Notes under the pieces: generated by a model
The model's database searches: none
Seen by the model: the letters and a program-made list of their open reading frames with translations, nothing else
Told to the model about the DNA's origin: nothing
Translations under genes and position numbers: made by a program
NCBI GenBank assembly: GCA_937927945.1
Contig: CALEYW010000043.1
Location: 62,001 to 126,000 of the forward strand
Direction: 5' to 3'
Origin: an uncultured candidate division WPS-2 bacterium
GTDB taxonomy: Bacteria > Vulcanimicrobiota > Vulcanimicrobiia > Vulcanimicrobiales > Vulcanimicrobiaceae
Length of the DNA stretch: 64,000 nucleotides
In this document: positions 52,513 through 60,892 of the stretch, one piece after another
How positions within the stretch are numbered: the stretch's first letter is position 1
Layout of the letters: each line of letters starts with the position of its first letter

Positions 52513-53616
52513 CTACTCGAAGGTGAATCGCTCCAGCTTCGCGATGCCGATGCGCTCGGCCAGCGCGTCGAGGCCGCCCCAGACCTTCGGGTCGATCGGG
52601 ACGCCTTCGACCCGATAGCGTTCCGTGAACTCCCGTTCCGGCGTGCCGGCAGTGACGACGCGATCGGCACCCGGCACCGGGCGGCTTTCCTCAAACGCGC
52701 CGAGCTCACGATCGAGGTCGGCACCGAAGGCACCGACGTCGCGCAACGCGTCCACCTTGAAGGCAGCGAAGAAGTGGCCGACGTTGCCGCCGTGCATCCC
52801 GCGTTCGTCGAGGCCGAGCGCCGTCCCGAACGGGCCGCCGGCCAGCACCCCGCACAAGATCTCGACCAACGCGCCCAGGCCGTAGCCCTTGTGGCCGCCG
52901 CCGTCGGTGCCGTAGCCGCCGAGCGGTAACAGCGCGCCCTTCGTCATCGCGGTCTGCGGATCGAGCGTCTCGGCGCCGTCGGGGCCGACCGCCCATCCCG
53001 GCTTGAGCGCCTTGCCCTTGCGGTCGCTGACCTCGAGCCGGCCGAACGTCACCCCGGTCGTCGCCATGTCGAGGACGAACGGCGGGTGGTCGTGCGCGGG
53101 GATCGCGACGGCGATGGGATTCGTTCCCTGCGTCTTCTGCCGGCCGAAGGTCGGTACCGCGAGGTGGGTGGAGTTCGTCATCGAGAGCCCGATCAGGTCG
53201 TGCTCGAGGGCCATCATCGCGTAGTAGGCGGCGATACCGTAATGGTTCGAGTTGCGGACCGTCGCGAAGGCGACGCCGTGCCGGCGCGCCTTGCCGATTG
53301 TCGCCTCCATCGCGTGCTTCCCGGCCGGATGACCGAGGCCGTTTCCCGCGTCGAGCGCGTATTGCGTCGGCCGGTCGCTCAGGACGGCATACTGGGGGCG
53401 CGCGTTGACGACGCCGCCTTCGATGCGCCGGCAATAGAACGTGTCGAGCCGCGCGATCCCGTGCGACTCCACCCCGCGCAGGTCGGCCGCCACCAGCACG
53501 TCGGCCACGTCTTGCGCGTCGTCGTCGGAGACCTCCAGCGCGGTCAGCGCGTGCACGATGAACGCCCGTTCGTCCGCTTCGCGCGCGCGGATCTTCGAAG
53601 GCTCTTCGCCGATCAT
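52513..53616 (-). CDS. Ldh-family dehydrogenase 2, tandem paralogue
   Basis: 367 residues, aligning end to end with the downstream copy: VESHGIARLDTFYCRRIEGG, NSNHYGIAAYYAMMALEHD, TNSTHLAVPTFGR and DGGHKGYGLGAL. By eye about half the residues are identical. The 72-base gap and full alignment suggest an old tandem duplication that has since diverged in substrate, for example between two 2-hydroxyacids. Confidence 0.85.
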   Translation of the reverse strand: MIGEEPSKIRAREADERAFIVHALTALEVSDDDAQDVADVLVAADLRGVESHGIARLDTFYCRRIEGGVVNARPQYAVLSDRPTQYALDAGNGLGHPAGKHAMEATIGKARRHGVAFATVRNSNHYGIAAYYAMMALEHDLIGLSMTNSTHLAVPTFGRQKTQGTNPIAVAIPAHDHPPFVLDMATTGVTFGRLEVSDRKGKALKPGWAVGPDGAETLDPQTAMTKGALLPLGGYGTDGGGHKGYGLGALVEILCGVLAGGPFGTALGLDERGMHGGNVGHFFAAFKVDALRDVGAFGADLDRELGAFEESRPVPGADRVVTAGTPEREFTERYRVEGVPIDPKVWGGLDALAERIGIAKLERFTFE

Positions 53617-53794
53617 TGCACGACCGGGTTCGCGCGGTGGCGCTCGCCTCCTCGCACCCCCTCTCCCCGGCCGTCACAAGCAGGCTTAAGGCCCTGGCGG
53701 TAACGTTCGCTTCCGTACCGACGACGGGCGGTCGGTCTCATAAAATTATCGTGCATTACACGCCCTCCGGTGGGGATGGAGAGGAGACGATCGG

Positions 53795-53980
53795 ATGAAG
53801 TACCTCGTCTACTGCACATGCGACCACGGCCTGGACCGGCATACGCCGGAGGGCTGCATGGGTGGACGGACGCCTTGCCCGTGCCCCAAGGACCAGGCCG
53901 CGGCGCTCGAAGCCGCCATTGCAGATGCCCGTTCCGCCTCTTGGATCCAGCCCGGGGAGGAGGCGAGCCAGCCCGCTTGA
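53795..53980 (+). CDS. Small cysteine-rich protein
   Basis: ATG at 53795 follows GAGAGGAGACG and gives 61 residues. Five cysteines cluster in YCTCDHGLDRH, EGCMGG and PCPCPKD, an arrangement that could bind zinc or another metal. A helix follows (QAAALEAAIADARSASW). The good ribosome binding site and even codon use argue for a real gene. No family is recognised. Confidence 0.55.
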   Translation: MKYLVYCTCDHGLDRHTPEGCMGGRTPCPCPKDQAAALEAAIADARSASWIQPGEEASQPA

Positions 53981-53993
53981 GACGCAAACGCCC

Positions 53994-54851
53994 TCAGCGC
54001 CCCGCGAGACGTTCGGCAACCGTCGCCAGCAGACGGTCCGCAGCGTATTCGTCGTAGCGCGCTCGGTCGTAGCACAGGGCCAGCCAGCACGAGCCGTCGA
54101 CGATCGCGCCGGGGGCGAGAATCGCCGGCTCGCCCGGAGCCACGAGCGGGAATGCGAGCAGCGTTCCGGTCGCGCCGACGTTGGTGACGGTGGCCGCGGC
54201 ACCGCCGACGTCGAGCGCGGTCAACGCGTTCGTACGCGCGCGTTCCGCGAAGTCGGTGATGCGCACGGTGATGTCGTGCAGCGATGCGTCGCGCGCGTCG
54301 GGAACAACCGGGACGACCAGGCCGCCGGGAATTTCGACGGCGACCCCGATCCGGTCGGCTTCGAGCGCTTGGGCGAACGCCTGTACGAAAATGGCGGTCC
54401 AGGATGCGCCCCGGCGCTGGATCGACGAGAGGTCGACCCGCATCGCACACGACCCTTGCGCGATAGTGGCACGCGCTTCCGTCATGCGCTCGGCGATCCG
54501 TTTGCGCATCGCGCCCAGACCGCCGCCGCCTGCTGCCGGAGCGGGCGGTGCGATCGGGCGCGACACGGCGGTGTGTTCGCCGGGAGCGTTCGCGGGCGGC
54601 GGCACCGACGCGGGCTCCGCGCCGCCCGCGAACCGGGCCAGCACCGCTCCGACTTCGGCGCGCTCACCTTCGGGGACGAGAATCTCGGCCAGCGTGCCGT
54701 CGTACGGCGATTCGACGTCGGTGTTGACCTTGTCGGTCTCGACCGCGAACAGCGGCTCGCCTTTCTTCACCGTGTCGCCGGGGCGTTTGTACCACGCCGA
54801 CACGAGGCCCTCGACGAGGGTATCCGCGAGTTTCGGAAACTCGACGTTCAC
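53994..54851 (-). CDS. 2-Oxoacid dehydrogenase E2-like protein with degenerate active site
   Basis: GTG at 54851 gives 285 residues. The lipoyl domain is residues 1-75, with lipoyl-Lys41 in VETDKVNTD. After a Pro/Ala linker comes an E2 catalytic-type domain (about 112-285) with IGVAVEIPGGLVVPVVPDA. The active-site DHRxxDG reads DRARYDE at about 262-268: the catalytic His is Arg and Gly is Glu. No peripheral subunit-binding domain is seen. It can carry acyl groups but should not transfer them alone. The missing motif is on the fused E1-beta encoded just upstream. Confidence 0.8.
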   Translation of the reverse strand: MNVEFPKLADTLVEGLVSAWYKRPGDTVKKGEPLFAVETDKVNTDVESPYDGTLAEILVPEGERAEVGAVLARFAGGAEPASVPPPANAPGEHTAVSRPIAPPAPAAGGGGLGAMRKRIAERMTEARATIAQGSCAMRVDLSSIQRRGASWTAIFVQAFAQALEADRIGVAVEIPGGLVVPVVPDARDASLHDITVRITDFAERARTNALTALDVGGAAATVTNVGATGTLLAFPLVAPGEPAILAPGAIVDGSCWLALCYDRARYDEYAADRLLATVAERLAGR

Positions 54852-56317
54852 GACGGGGGCCCTTCGACAAGCTCAGGGTGACAAAGGTTGGGGTCGGGAT
54901 GACGTTGGCGTTCGAGGGCGGTCTTGAAGAGCGCGAGGAAACGGCCGACGTCGGAACCGTCGATCGCGCGGTGGTCGACGGCACAGGTGACGTAGGCGCG
55001 GCCGTTGCGGACCGCGCCGATCCGCAGCGCGGCGGTTTGATCGGGACGCACGAACGGGACGCCGAGATCGGCACCGTCGCGGCCGTAGTCGACCAGCGTG
55101 ATCGTGCCGCCGCCGCGCGCCGGTGCGGACGTGCCGAGATCGAGGTCGACGACGACGTCGGGATGTTCGGTGATGCCGCTCCACGAGAACGTCGCGTTGA
55201 AGCGCGGGAACGCGGCGCACGCTTCGACCACCGCGTCGAGTGCGCTGCGGAGATGTTCCTCGGGGAGTGCGACCTCGATGGTGCTCGACGCCTGGGGGAT
55301 GGCGGGATCGTATGCGGCGCGCGGGCCGCCATGCGTGCGTTCGCGGGCGACCAGGCGCACCAGCGCGTCACGGATCGTCGCGCGGTTCGGCAGGATCGCG
55401 TCTTCGAGCACGTCGTCGACGGGGATGCCGGGGATGTCGGGCATCGCGACCCGCACCGGCGGGACGTCGAGGACCCCGGCTTCGGCAGCGATCGCGCACA
55501 GCTCGGCGCCGAGCCCCATCGTGATCGTGTCCTCGTGCACGACGCACAGCCGGCGTGTTTTGGTCAGCGACGTCAGGATCGTTTCGCGATCGAGCGGGAG
55601 GAGCGTGCGCAAGTCGACGACCTCGACGTCGATCCCCTCCTCGGCGAGCGTCGCGGCGGCGGCGAGCGATTCGTGCAGCATCATCCCATAGGCCAGCACG
55701 GTGACGTCGCTGCCGAGACGCGCGATCGCGGCCTTCCCGATCGGGACGACGACGTCGCCGTCGGGGACCGGTCCGCGAATCGCGCGGTAGGTGCGCTTGT
55801 GCTCGAGCACGATCACGGGATCCGGATCGCGAATCGCCGCAAGCAAGAGTCCCTTGGCATCGGCCGGCGTCGAGGGGGCGACCACTTTCAATCCGGGTGC
55901 GTGCGCGTAGAACGCCTCGACGCTCTGCGAATGGTACGGTCCGCCGCGAAACCCGCCGCCGTACGCCGTCCGCAGCACCATCGGGACGCTCCAGTCGCCG
56001 GCCGTGCGCCAGCGGATCTTCGCGGCCTCGCCAACCAGATGATCCATCGCCGCGTGGATGAAGTCGGCGAACTGGATCTCCGCGACCGGACGCAGACCGC
56101 GCATCGCCATGCCGACGGCGACGCCCGCGATGCCGGTCTCCGCCATCGGCATGTCGATCACGCGCTCCGCGCCGAACCGGTCGTACAAGCCTTCGGTCGC
56201 GCGGAACACGCCGCCGAGTTTGCCGACGTCCTCGCCCATCACGATCACGCGCGGATCGCGCGCCATCTCCTCGGTCAGCGCTGCGCGCACCGCTTCGATC
56301 ACGGTCAGCTCACGCAT
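54848..56317 (-). CDS. 2-Oxoacid dehydrogenase E1-beta fused to an E2-type catalytic segment
   Basis: 489 residues; ordinary E1-beta is about 330. Residues 1-330 are E1-beta (VMGEDVGKLGGVFRATEGL, ADFIHAAMDHLVGEAAK). Residues about 345-472 match the outer parts of an E2 acyltransferase domain (FPRFNATFSW, GGTITLVDYGRDG, LRIGAVRNG). They carry an intact VDHRAIDGSDVGRFL, with HRAIDG at 449-454, but lack the usual middle region. The last 11 codons are written by a dispersed repeat. It overlaps E1-alpha by eight bases upstream and the E2-like gene by four downstream. Confidence 0.82.
   Translation of the reverse strand: MRELTVIEAVRAALTEEMARDPRVIVMGEDVGKLGGVFRATEGLYDRFGAERVIDMPMAETGIAGVAVGMAMRGLRPVAEIQFADFIHAAMDHLVGEAAKIRWRTAGDWSVPMVLRTAYGGGFRGGPYHSQSVEAFYAHAPGLKVVAPSTPADAKGLLLAAIRDPDPVIVLEHKRTYRAIRGPVPDGDVVVPIGKAAIARLGSDVTVLAYGMMLHESLAAAATLAEEGIDVEVVDLRTLLPLDRETILTSLTKTRRLCVVHEDTITMGLGAELCAIAAEAGVLDVPPVRVAMPDIPGIPVDDVLEDAILPNRATIRDALVRLVARERTHGGPRAAYDPAIPQASSTIEVALPEEHLRSALDAVVEACAAFPRFNATFSWSGITEHPDVVVDLDLGTSAPARGGGTITLVDYGRDGADLGVPFVRPDQTAALRIGAVRNGRAYVTCAVDHRAIDGSDVGRFLALFKTALERQRHPDPNLCHPELVEGPPS
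54856..54886. repeat. REP-like unit inside the 3' end of the E1-beta gene
   Basis: The sequence CCTTCGACAAGCTCAGGGTG (54861-54880) followed by ACAAAGG matches the units at 31806-31832 and, in part, 14629-14769. It encodes most of the E1-beta C-terminus (CHPELVEGPPS). On the minus strand GAAGGG from the repeat sits about eight bases before the GTG of the E2-like gene, where a ribosome binding site is expected. Confidence 0.65.
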
Positions 56318-57257
56318 AGGCGTGCTCCATCACGGTCGTGGGATCGCCGAGCGGTTGCGCTTCCGCCCAGTCCGCGGCCTCCTGCGCCGCGGCGGCGTTC
56401 TCGTCGTCGACGCGTTTCGCGAACGCCGCGTCGACCAGTCCGCGCGCGCGCACGAGCGGGTCGCCCGTCGCGAAGTTCGCTTCGAGTGCGCTGCGGTCGC
56501 GGTAGCGCGTGTCGTCGTCATTCGAGGTGTTGGGCAGGAAGCGCACGCAGTGGGCGTCGATCAGCGTCGGCCCGCCGCCGCCGCGCGCGCGTTCCGCCGC
56601 CTCTTTGGTCGCGGCGACCATCGCTTCGATGTCCGCGCCGTCGACCGCGATCCCCGGCATGCTGTAGCCGGCGGCGCGCGCGACGAGCGTTTCGGTCGCG
56701 TACTCGTCTTCGCGCTTGACCGACTGCGTCCAGCCGTTACGGTGGACGACGAAGATGCACGGCAGGCGATGGACGGCGGCGAGGTTCATCGACTCGTGCA
56801 CCTCGCCTTTCTGCGCGCCGCCGTCACCGAAGGCGATCACCGAGACGCTGCCGTCGTTGAGGATCTTCGAGCCCCACGCGCAGCCGACGCCGTGCGAGCA
56901 ATGATTCGGCTGCGGCCCTTGCTGTGAGAGCACGTGCAGGCGGCGCGAGCCGAAGTGCGCGTACGGCTGCCTTCCGGCCGCGTTGGGGTCGCTCGGCCGC
57001 GAGAAGAAGCACAGCATGACATCGCGCGGCTCCATGCCGAGCACGAGCAGCGCCGCGAGATCGCGATAGTGCGGCGAGACCCAGTCCAGGCCCGGCTGCA
57101 GCGCGAGCGCGTAACCTGCGCCGATCGCTTCGTGTCCGCTGCACGGGACGGCGAAATGCGCGCGGCCCGCCCGCGCGAGCCGCCACATCCTCTCGTCGAG
57201 CGCCCGCGCGAGCGAGAGCGCGCGGTACGCGCGCTCTCGCTCAACCTGCGTCATCAC
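56310..57257 (-). CDS. 2-Oxoacid dehydrogenase E1-alpha
   Basis: The 315-residue protein has the thiamine diphosphate motif FGDGGAQKGEVHESMNLAAV followed later by HRNGW, and the entry motif YRDLAALLVLGM. The phosphorylation-loop-like segment YRDRSALEA near 235 is of the branched-chain/pyruvate type. It pairs with the fused E1-beta to decarboxylate a 2-oxoacid. The ATG overlaps the stop of the upstream substrate-binding protein gene. The substrate is not fixed by sequence. Confidence 0.87.
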   Translation of the reverse strand: MMTQVERERAYRALSLARALDERMWRLARAGRAHFAVPCSGHEAIGAGYALALQPGLDWVSPHYRDLAALLVLGMEPRDVMLCFFSRPSDPNAAGRQPYAHFGSRRLHVLSQQGPQPNHCSHGVGCAWGSKILNDGSVSVIAFGDGGAQKGEVHESMNLAAVHRLPCIFVVHRNGWTQSVKREDEYATETLVARAAGYSMPGIAVDGADIEAMVAATKEAAERARGGGGPTLIDAHCVRFLPNTSNDDDTRYRDRSALEANFATGDPLVRARGLVDAAFAKRVDDENAAAAQEAADWAEAQPLGDPTTVMEHAYA

Positions 57258-58423
57258 TTCGCGATGGTGAACTTGCCGTTCTCGACCTGGGTGACGACGG
57301 TCGAGAACACCGAGAGGCCGTTGTGGTCGGCCGGCGTCATGCTGAACGTGCCGGAGACGCCGGTGTACGTGAGGTGCTCCAGCGCATTGCGGAGCTTCTC
57401 CGCCTGTGAGGTCTTGGCGTTCTTGAGCGCCTCCGCCAGCACGTACACGCCGTCGTAGCCGAAGCCGCCGAAGATGCTCACCGGTGCGTCCTTGGGATAG
57501 TTCTGCACGAACGAGGCGATGTAGCGCTGCAGCAGCTTCTTCTGCGGATCCTTATTGGCCAGCGTGTCGACGACGTTGATCTTGGTGCTGGCGATGTACG
57601 CGCCGTTGACCGTCGCCCCGGCTTGGTGCAAGAAGACGCCGGTCGCCGAACCGTCCGAGTAGAGGATCGGATACGGGATCGAAAGCTCGCGGTAGCCTTT
57701 GATGATGACGTTCGCGCTGGGCAGCGTCGTCCACACGACGACCGCCTGCGGGTTCGCCGCCTTGATGTGGGTCAATTGCGTCGTCGCATCGCTGGCGTTT
57801 GCCGCGATCGGTTCCGCGTCGACGACTTCAAAGCCGTAATTCTTCCCGGCGTCCTTGAAGTGCGAGAGCCCGGTCTTGCCGTAGTCGTCGTTGCGGTAGA
57901 TGACCGCGACCTTCGTCCAGCCCTTCTTCTTCATGTACTCCTGCAGCGCCTGAGCCGTGTGGAAGTCGGTGATCGGCATTTTGAAGATCCAGCGCCGCTC
58001 GGTGACCGGCTGGATCACCTCGGCGCTCGAGGCGAAGGAGATCATCGGGATCTGCGCCTGCATCGCGAGCGGGACCATCGCGAGCGACGTCTGCGTCAGC
58101 GACGAACCGAGGATCGCGATCGGATGCTGGTCCATCAGCTTGCGGAGGTTGTTGACCGCGGTCGTCGCGTTGGACTCGTCGTCGAGGATCGTAATCTGCA
58201 GCGGGTGGCCTTGCACGCCGCCGGCTTTGTTGATCTCGTCGACGGCCATCTGCATGCTGTCGGCTTCCGGCCGGCCGAGCGACGAGCCGGGGCCGCTCTC
58301 CGAGACGGTCGCGCCGATGACGTATGGCTCCGCGGCGGCCCCGGCGGAACGCGGCGGTGCCGCGCTGACGATAAAGATCAAACCCAGCGCAAGCGCGCCG
58401 AGACGAGCGAGGATCGAACGCAA
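57254..58423 (-). CDS. Branched-chain amino acid-type ABC substrate-binding protein
   Basis: TTG at 58423 is chosen because AGGAGG lies about seven bases upstream; 389 residues. A signal peptide (LARLGALALGLIFIVSAAPP) precedes a periplasmic-binding type I fold: IGATVSESGPGSSLGRPEAD, LDDESNATTAVNNLRKLM, AILGSSLTQTSLAM, GFGYDGVYVLAEALKN. It delivers an amino acid, amide or aromatic acid to the LivHMGF transporter. It lies between livF and E1-alpha in one operon. Confidence 0.87.
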   Translation of the reverse strand: MRSILARLGALALGLIFIVSAAPPRSAGAAAEPYVIGATVSESGPGSSLGRPEADSMQMAVDEINKAGGVQGHPLQITILDDESNATTAVNNLRKLMDQHPIAILGSSLTQTSLAMVPLAMQAQIPMISFASSAEVIQPVTERRWIFKMPITDFHTAQALQEYMKKKGWTKVAVIYRNDDYGKTGLSHFKDAGKNYGFEVVDAEPIAANASDATTQLTHIKAANPQAVVVWTTLPSANVIIKGYRELSIPYPILYSDGSATGVFLHQAGATVNGAYIASTKINVVDTLANKDPQKKLLQRYIASFVQNYPKDAPVSIFGGFGYDGVYVLAEALKNAKTSQAEKLRNALEHLTYTGVSGTFSMTPADHNGLSVFSTVVTQVENGKFTIAK

Positions 58424-58473
58424 CGTAATACCCTCCTTCTGTAATGCGATAGACGTTCTGCATGGCGCAGCTC

Positions 58474-59217
58474 TCACCCGTGCGACTCCAGGTAGACCTT
58501 GCGAGCCGACTGTGCCAGCTCTTCCGGGGTCGCCGTGCCGACGATCCGGCCCCGCTGCATGAGGTACGCGCGCTGGCAGATCTTGGCGGCCAGGCGCAGG
58601 TTCTGTTCAACCAGCAGGATGGTCACCCCGCGCTGCGCCAGCCGGGAGAGCGCCCCGAAGATCTCGCTGCGGACCTTCGGCGCGAGTCCCAGGCTCGGCT
58701 CGTCGAGCAGCATCAGCTCGGGCTGCGCCATGAGCGCGCGCCCGATGGCGACCATCTGCTGTTCCCCGCCCGAGAGCGATCCGGCGATCCCGCCGATGTA
58801 GCGCCGAAGCGCGGGGAAGAGTTCGAGGACGCCGGCGACGTCCGCGTCGAGCTCCGCGCGCTTCGCCTTGCGCGCGTAGGCGCCCATGAGCAGGTTCTCG
58901 CGCACCGTCAGCGGCGCGAAGATCCCGCGGCGTTCGGGAACCAGCGCGACGCGGCGTGCGGCCAGACGTTCGGGGGCGCAGCCGGTCACGTCGGCTCCTT
59001 GAAGGCGGATGCGGCCCCCCGACGGCGGCAAGAGGCCCGTGATCGATCCCACCAGCGTCGTCTTTCCGGCGCCGTTCGGCCCGACGATCGCGACGGTTTC
59101 GCCGCGCCGCACGGTGAGGCTGACGTCCCACAGCACCTGCACGCGCCCGCGGATCGTCGAGACGCCCTCGACCTCGAGCACCGGCGTGTCATCATGGGGC
59201 CCTCGAAGGACGGTCAC
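58474..59217 (-). CDS. livF: ABC transporter ATPase LivF
   Basis: 247 residues. Walker A GPNGAGKTT, PERRGIFAPLTVRENLLMGA typical of LivF, signature LSGGEQQM, Walker B LMLLDEPSLGLAP and VEQNLRLA. It is one of the two cytoplasmic ATPases of a Liv-type importer. The start overlaps livG by four bases. Confidence 0.9.
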   Translation of the reverse strand: MTVLRGPHDDTPVLEVEGVSTIRGRVQVLWDVSLTVRRGETVAIVGPNGAGKTTLVGSITGLLPPSGGRIRLQGADVTGCAPERLAARRVALVPERRGIFAPLTVRENLLMGAYARKAKRAELDADVAGVLELFPALRRYIGGIAGSLSGGEQQMVAIGRALMAQPELMLLDEPSLGLAPKVRSEIFGALSRLAQRGVTILLVEQNLRLAAKICQRAYLMQRGRIVGTATPEELAQSARKVYLESHG

Positions 59218-60023
59218 TCGAGCTCGTCTCCGATGTACGCGTCGATGACGAGCGGGTCGGCCGCGACGGCGGACGGCGTTCCTTCGGCGATCTTGCGGCC
59301 GTGATCCAGCACGACGACCCGGTCGGCGACGGAGAGCAATTCGCCGACGGCATGTTCCACCAGCAGCACTGCGACGCCGGCGGTACGTGCCGCACGCACC
59401 AAGGTCAAGACGTCCTCGACCTCTTCGGGATTGAGTCCCGAGAGCGGCTCGTCGAGCAGCAGCACGACGGGTTCAACTGCGAGCGCGCGCGCGAGTTCCA
59501 GCAGGCGCTCTTCGCCGAACGCCAGCGACTCGGTTGCGCGATCGCCCATGTGGGCGAGTCCCGCGCTTGCGAGCAGCGCGTCGGCGCGCTCGTTCAGGAC
59601 CGCGTCGGCGCGCCGCCGGCCCTGCGTGCCGAGTCCGGCGACGAGCAGCGCGCGGGCGGGCGGCGGCGGGTACGAACCGCCGAACTCACGCGCCGCGAGC
59701 GCGACCGCGATGCTTTCGCGAACGGTGAGGCCCCAGAACATCACCGGGGTCTGGAACGTGCGCGTCACGCCGAGCGACGCGATGCGATCGACGGAGTGGC
59801 CGGTGAGCGGGACGGGCCCGAGTGAGACGGCTCCCGCGGTCGGACGCTGCACGCCGCTGATCACGTTGAAGAGCGTCGTCTTGCCGGCGCCGTTCGGCCC
59901 CATCACGCCCAACACTTCGCCCGTGCGCGCGGCGAACGTGACGTCGTCGACTGCGAGCACGCCGCCGAAGCGCATCGAGACGCCGCGCACCTCGAGCGTC
60001 GTCGCGCTCACCGCAACCGTCAT
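59214..60023 (-). CDS. livG: ABC transporter ATPase LivG
   Basis: ATG at 60023 gives 269 residues. Walker A GPNGAGKTT, Walker B VVLLLDEPLSGLNP and VEHAVGELLSVADRVVVLD are typical of LivG, as is the long insertion before the signature. The signature itself reads LAFGEERL instead of LSxGxQ. LivG proteins often have relaxed forms here, so it is probably active. It overlaps livH by four bases. Confidence 0.88.
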   Translation of the reverse strand: MTVAVSATTLEVRGVSMRFGGVLAVDDVTFAARTGEVLGVMGPNGAGKTTLFNVISGVQRPTAGAVSLGPVPLTGHSVDRIASLGVTRTFQTPVMFWGLTVRESIAVALAAREFGGSYPPPPARALLVAGLGTQGRRRADAVLNERADALLASAGLAHMGDRATESLAFGEERLLELARALAVEPVVLLLDEPLSGLNPEEVEDVLTLVRAARTAGVAVLLVEHAVGELLSVADRVVVLDHGRKIAEGTPSAVAADPLVIDAYIGDELE

Positions 60024-60892
60024 GCGCGGCGTACCGCGCGCCCGAGCAGCCCCTGCGGGCGCAGCACGAGCACCAGAACGAGGATCAAGAACCCGACGCC
60101 TTGTTCCCAACCGGGCGAGAGAAGGCCGCCCGCGACGTGCTCGACGATGCCGAGCACGAAGCCGCCGAGCAGCGCGCCCGGTAAACTGTCCAGACCGCCG
60201 AGCACGGCCGCGACGAAACCGGCGAGCCCATAGGTGAGTCCAGCGTCGTACTGCACGCCCGGGATCGGCGTGATCACGACGCCGCCGAGTCCGCCGATCG
60301 CCGCCGCGACGACGAAGCTGGCGAACGCGAAGGTGCGCAGCGGAATTCCGAACGTCGACGCGATCGGCGGGTTCGCCACCGCGGCGCGCACGGCCGTGCC
60401 CGCGTACGTGCGCGCAAAGAACAGGTAGAGCGCGGCGAATACGATGAGATCGGTTCCGAGCACCCACATCGCTTGCGGCGGCAGCGCGCCGCCGAACAGC
60501 TTGACCGCGTTGCCGCCGCTGAACGCCGGCAGGCTGTACGGGTTCGTTCCCCACACGAAGAGCGCCAAGCCGCGCAACGCGACGTCGAGCCCCAGCGTGA
60601 TGAAGATCAGCGTCACCCCGGTCGCTGCGCGGGCCGGGCGGATGGCGAGCAGGTATGAAAGCGCACCGACGCACGCCGCCACGAGCACGGCGATCGCGGC
60701 GGCACCCAGCGGCGGCATCCCGGCTGCGGCGAGCGACGCGGCCGTCATTCCGCCGACCATCACGAACTCGCCTTGCGCGAAGTTGATGATCCCGGTGACC
60801 TGGTAGATCAGCACGAAACCCGCCGCAACCAGCGCGAAGATCGCACCGTCGACGACCCCGCCGAGAACGTACTGCCAGATCTGCGCGATCAC
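60020..60892 (-). CDS. livH: ABC transporter permease LivH
   Basis: GTG at 60892 gives 290 residues with about eight membrane helices. Signatures are INFAQGEFVMVGG, the EAA-like loop region with AAVANPPIASTFGIPL, and LGGLDSLPGALLGGFVLGIV. It forms the inner-membrane channel with LivM. Overlaps of four bases on both sides show tight coupling. Confidence 0.88.
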   Translation of the reverse strand: MIAQIWQYVLGGVVDGAIFALVAAGFVLIYQVTGIINFAQGEFVMVGGMTAASLAAAGMPPLGAAAIAVLVAACVGALSYLLAIRPARAATGVTLIFITLGLDVALRGLALFVWGTNPYSLPAFSGGNAVKLFGGALPPQAMWVLGTDLIVFAALYLFFARTYAGTAVRAAVANPPIASTFGIPLRTFAFASFVVAAAIGGLGGVVITPIPGVQYDAGLTYGLAGFVAAVLGGLDSLPGALLGGFVLGIVEHVAGGLLSPGWEQGVGFLILVLVLVLRPQGLLGRAVRRA

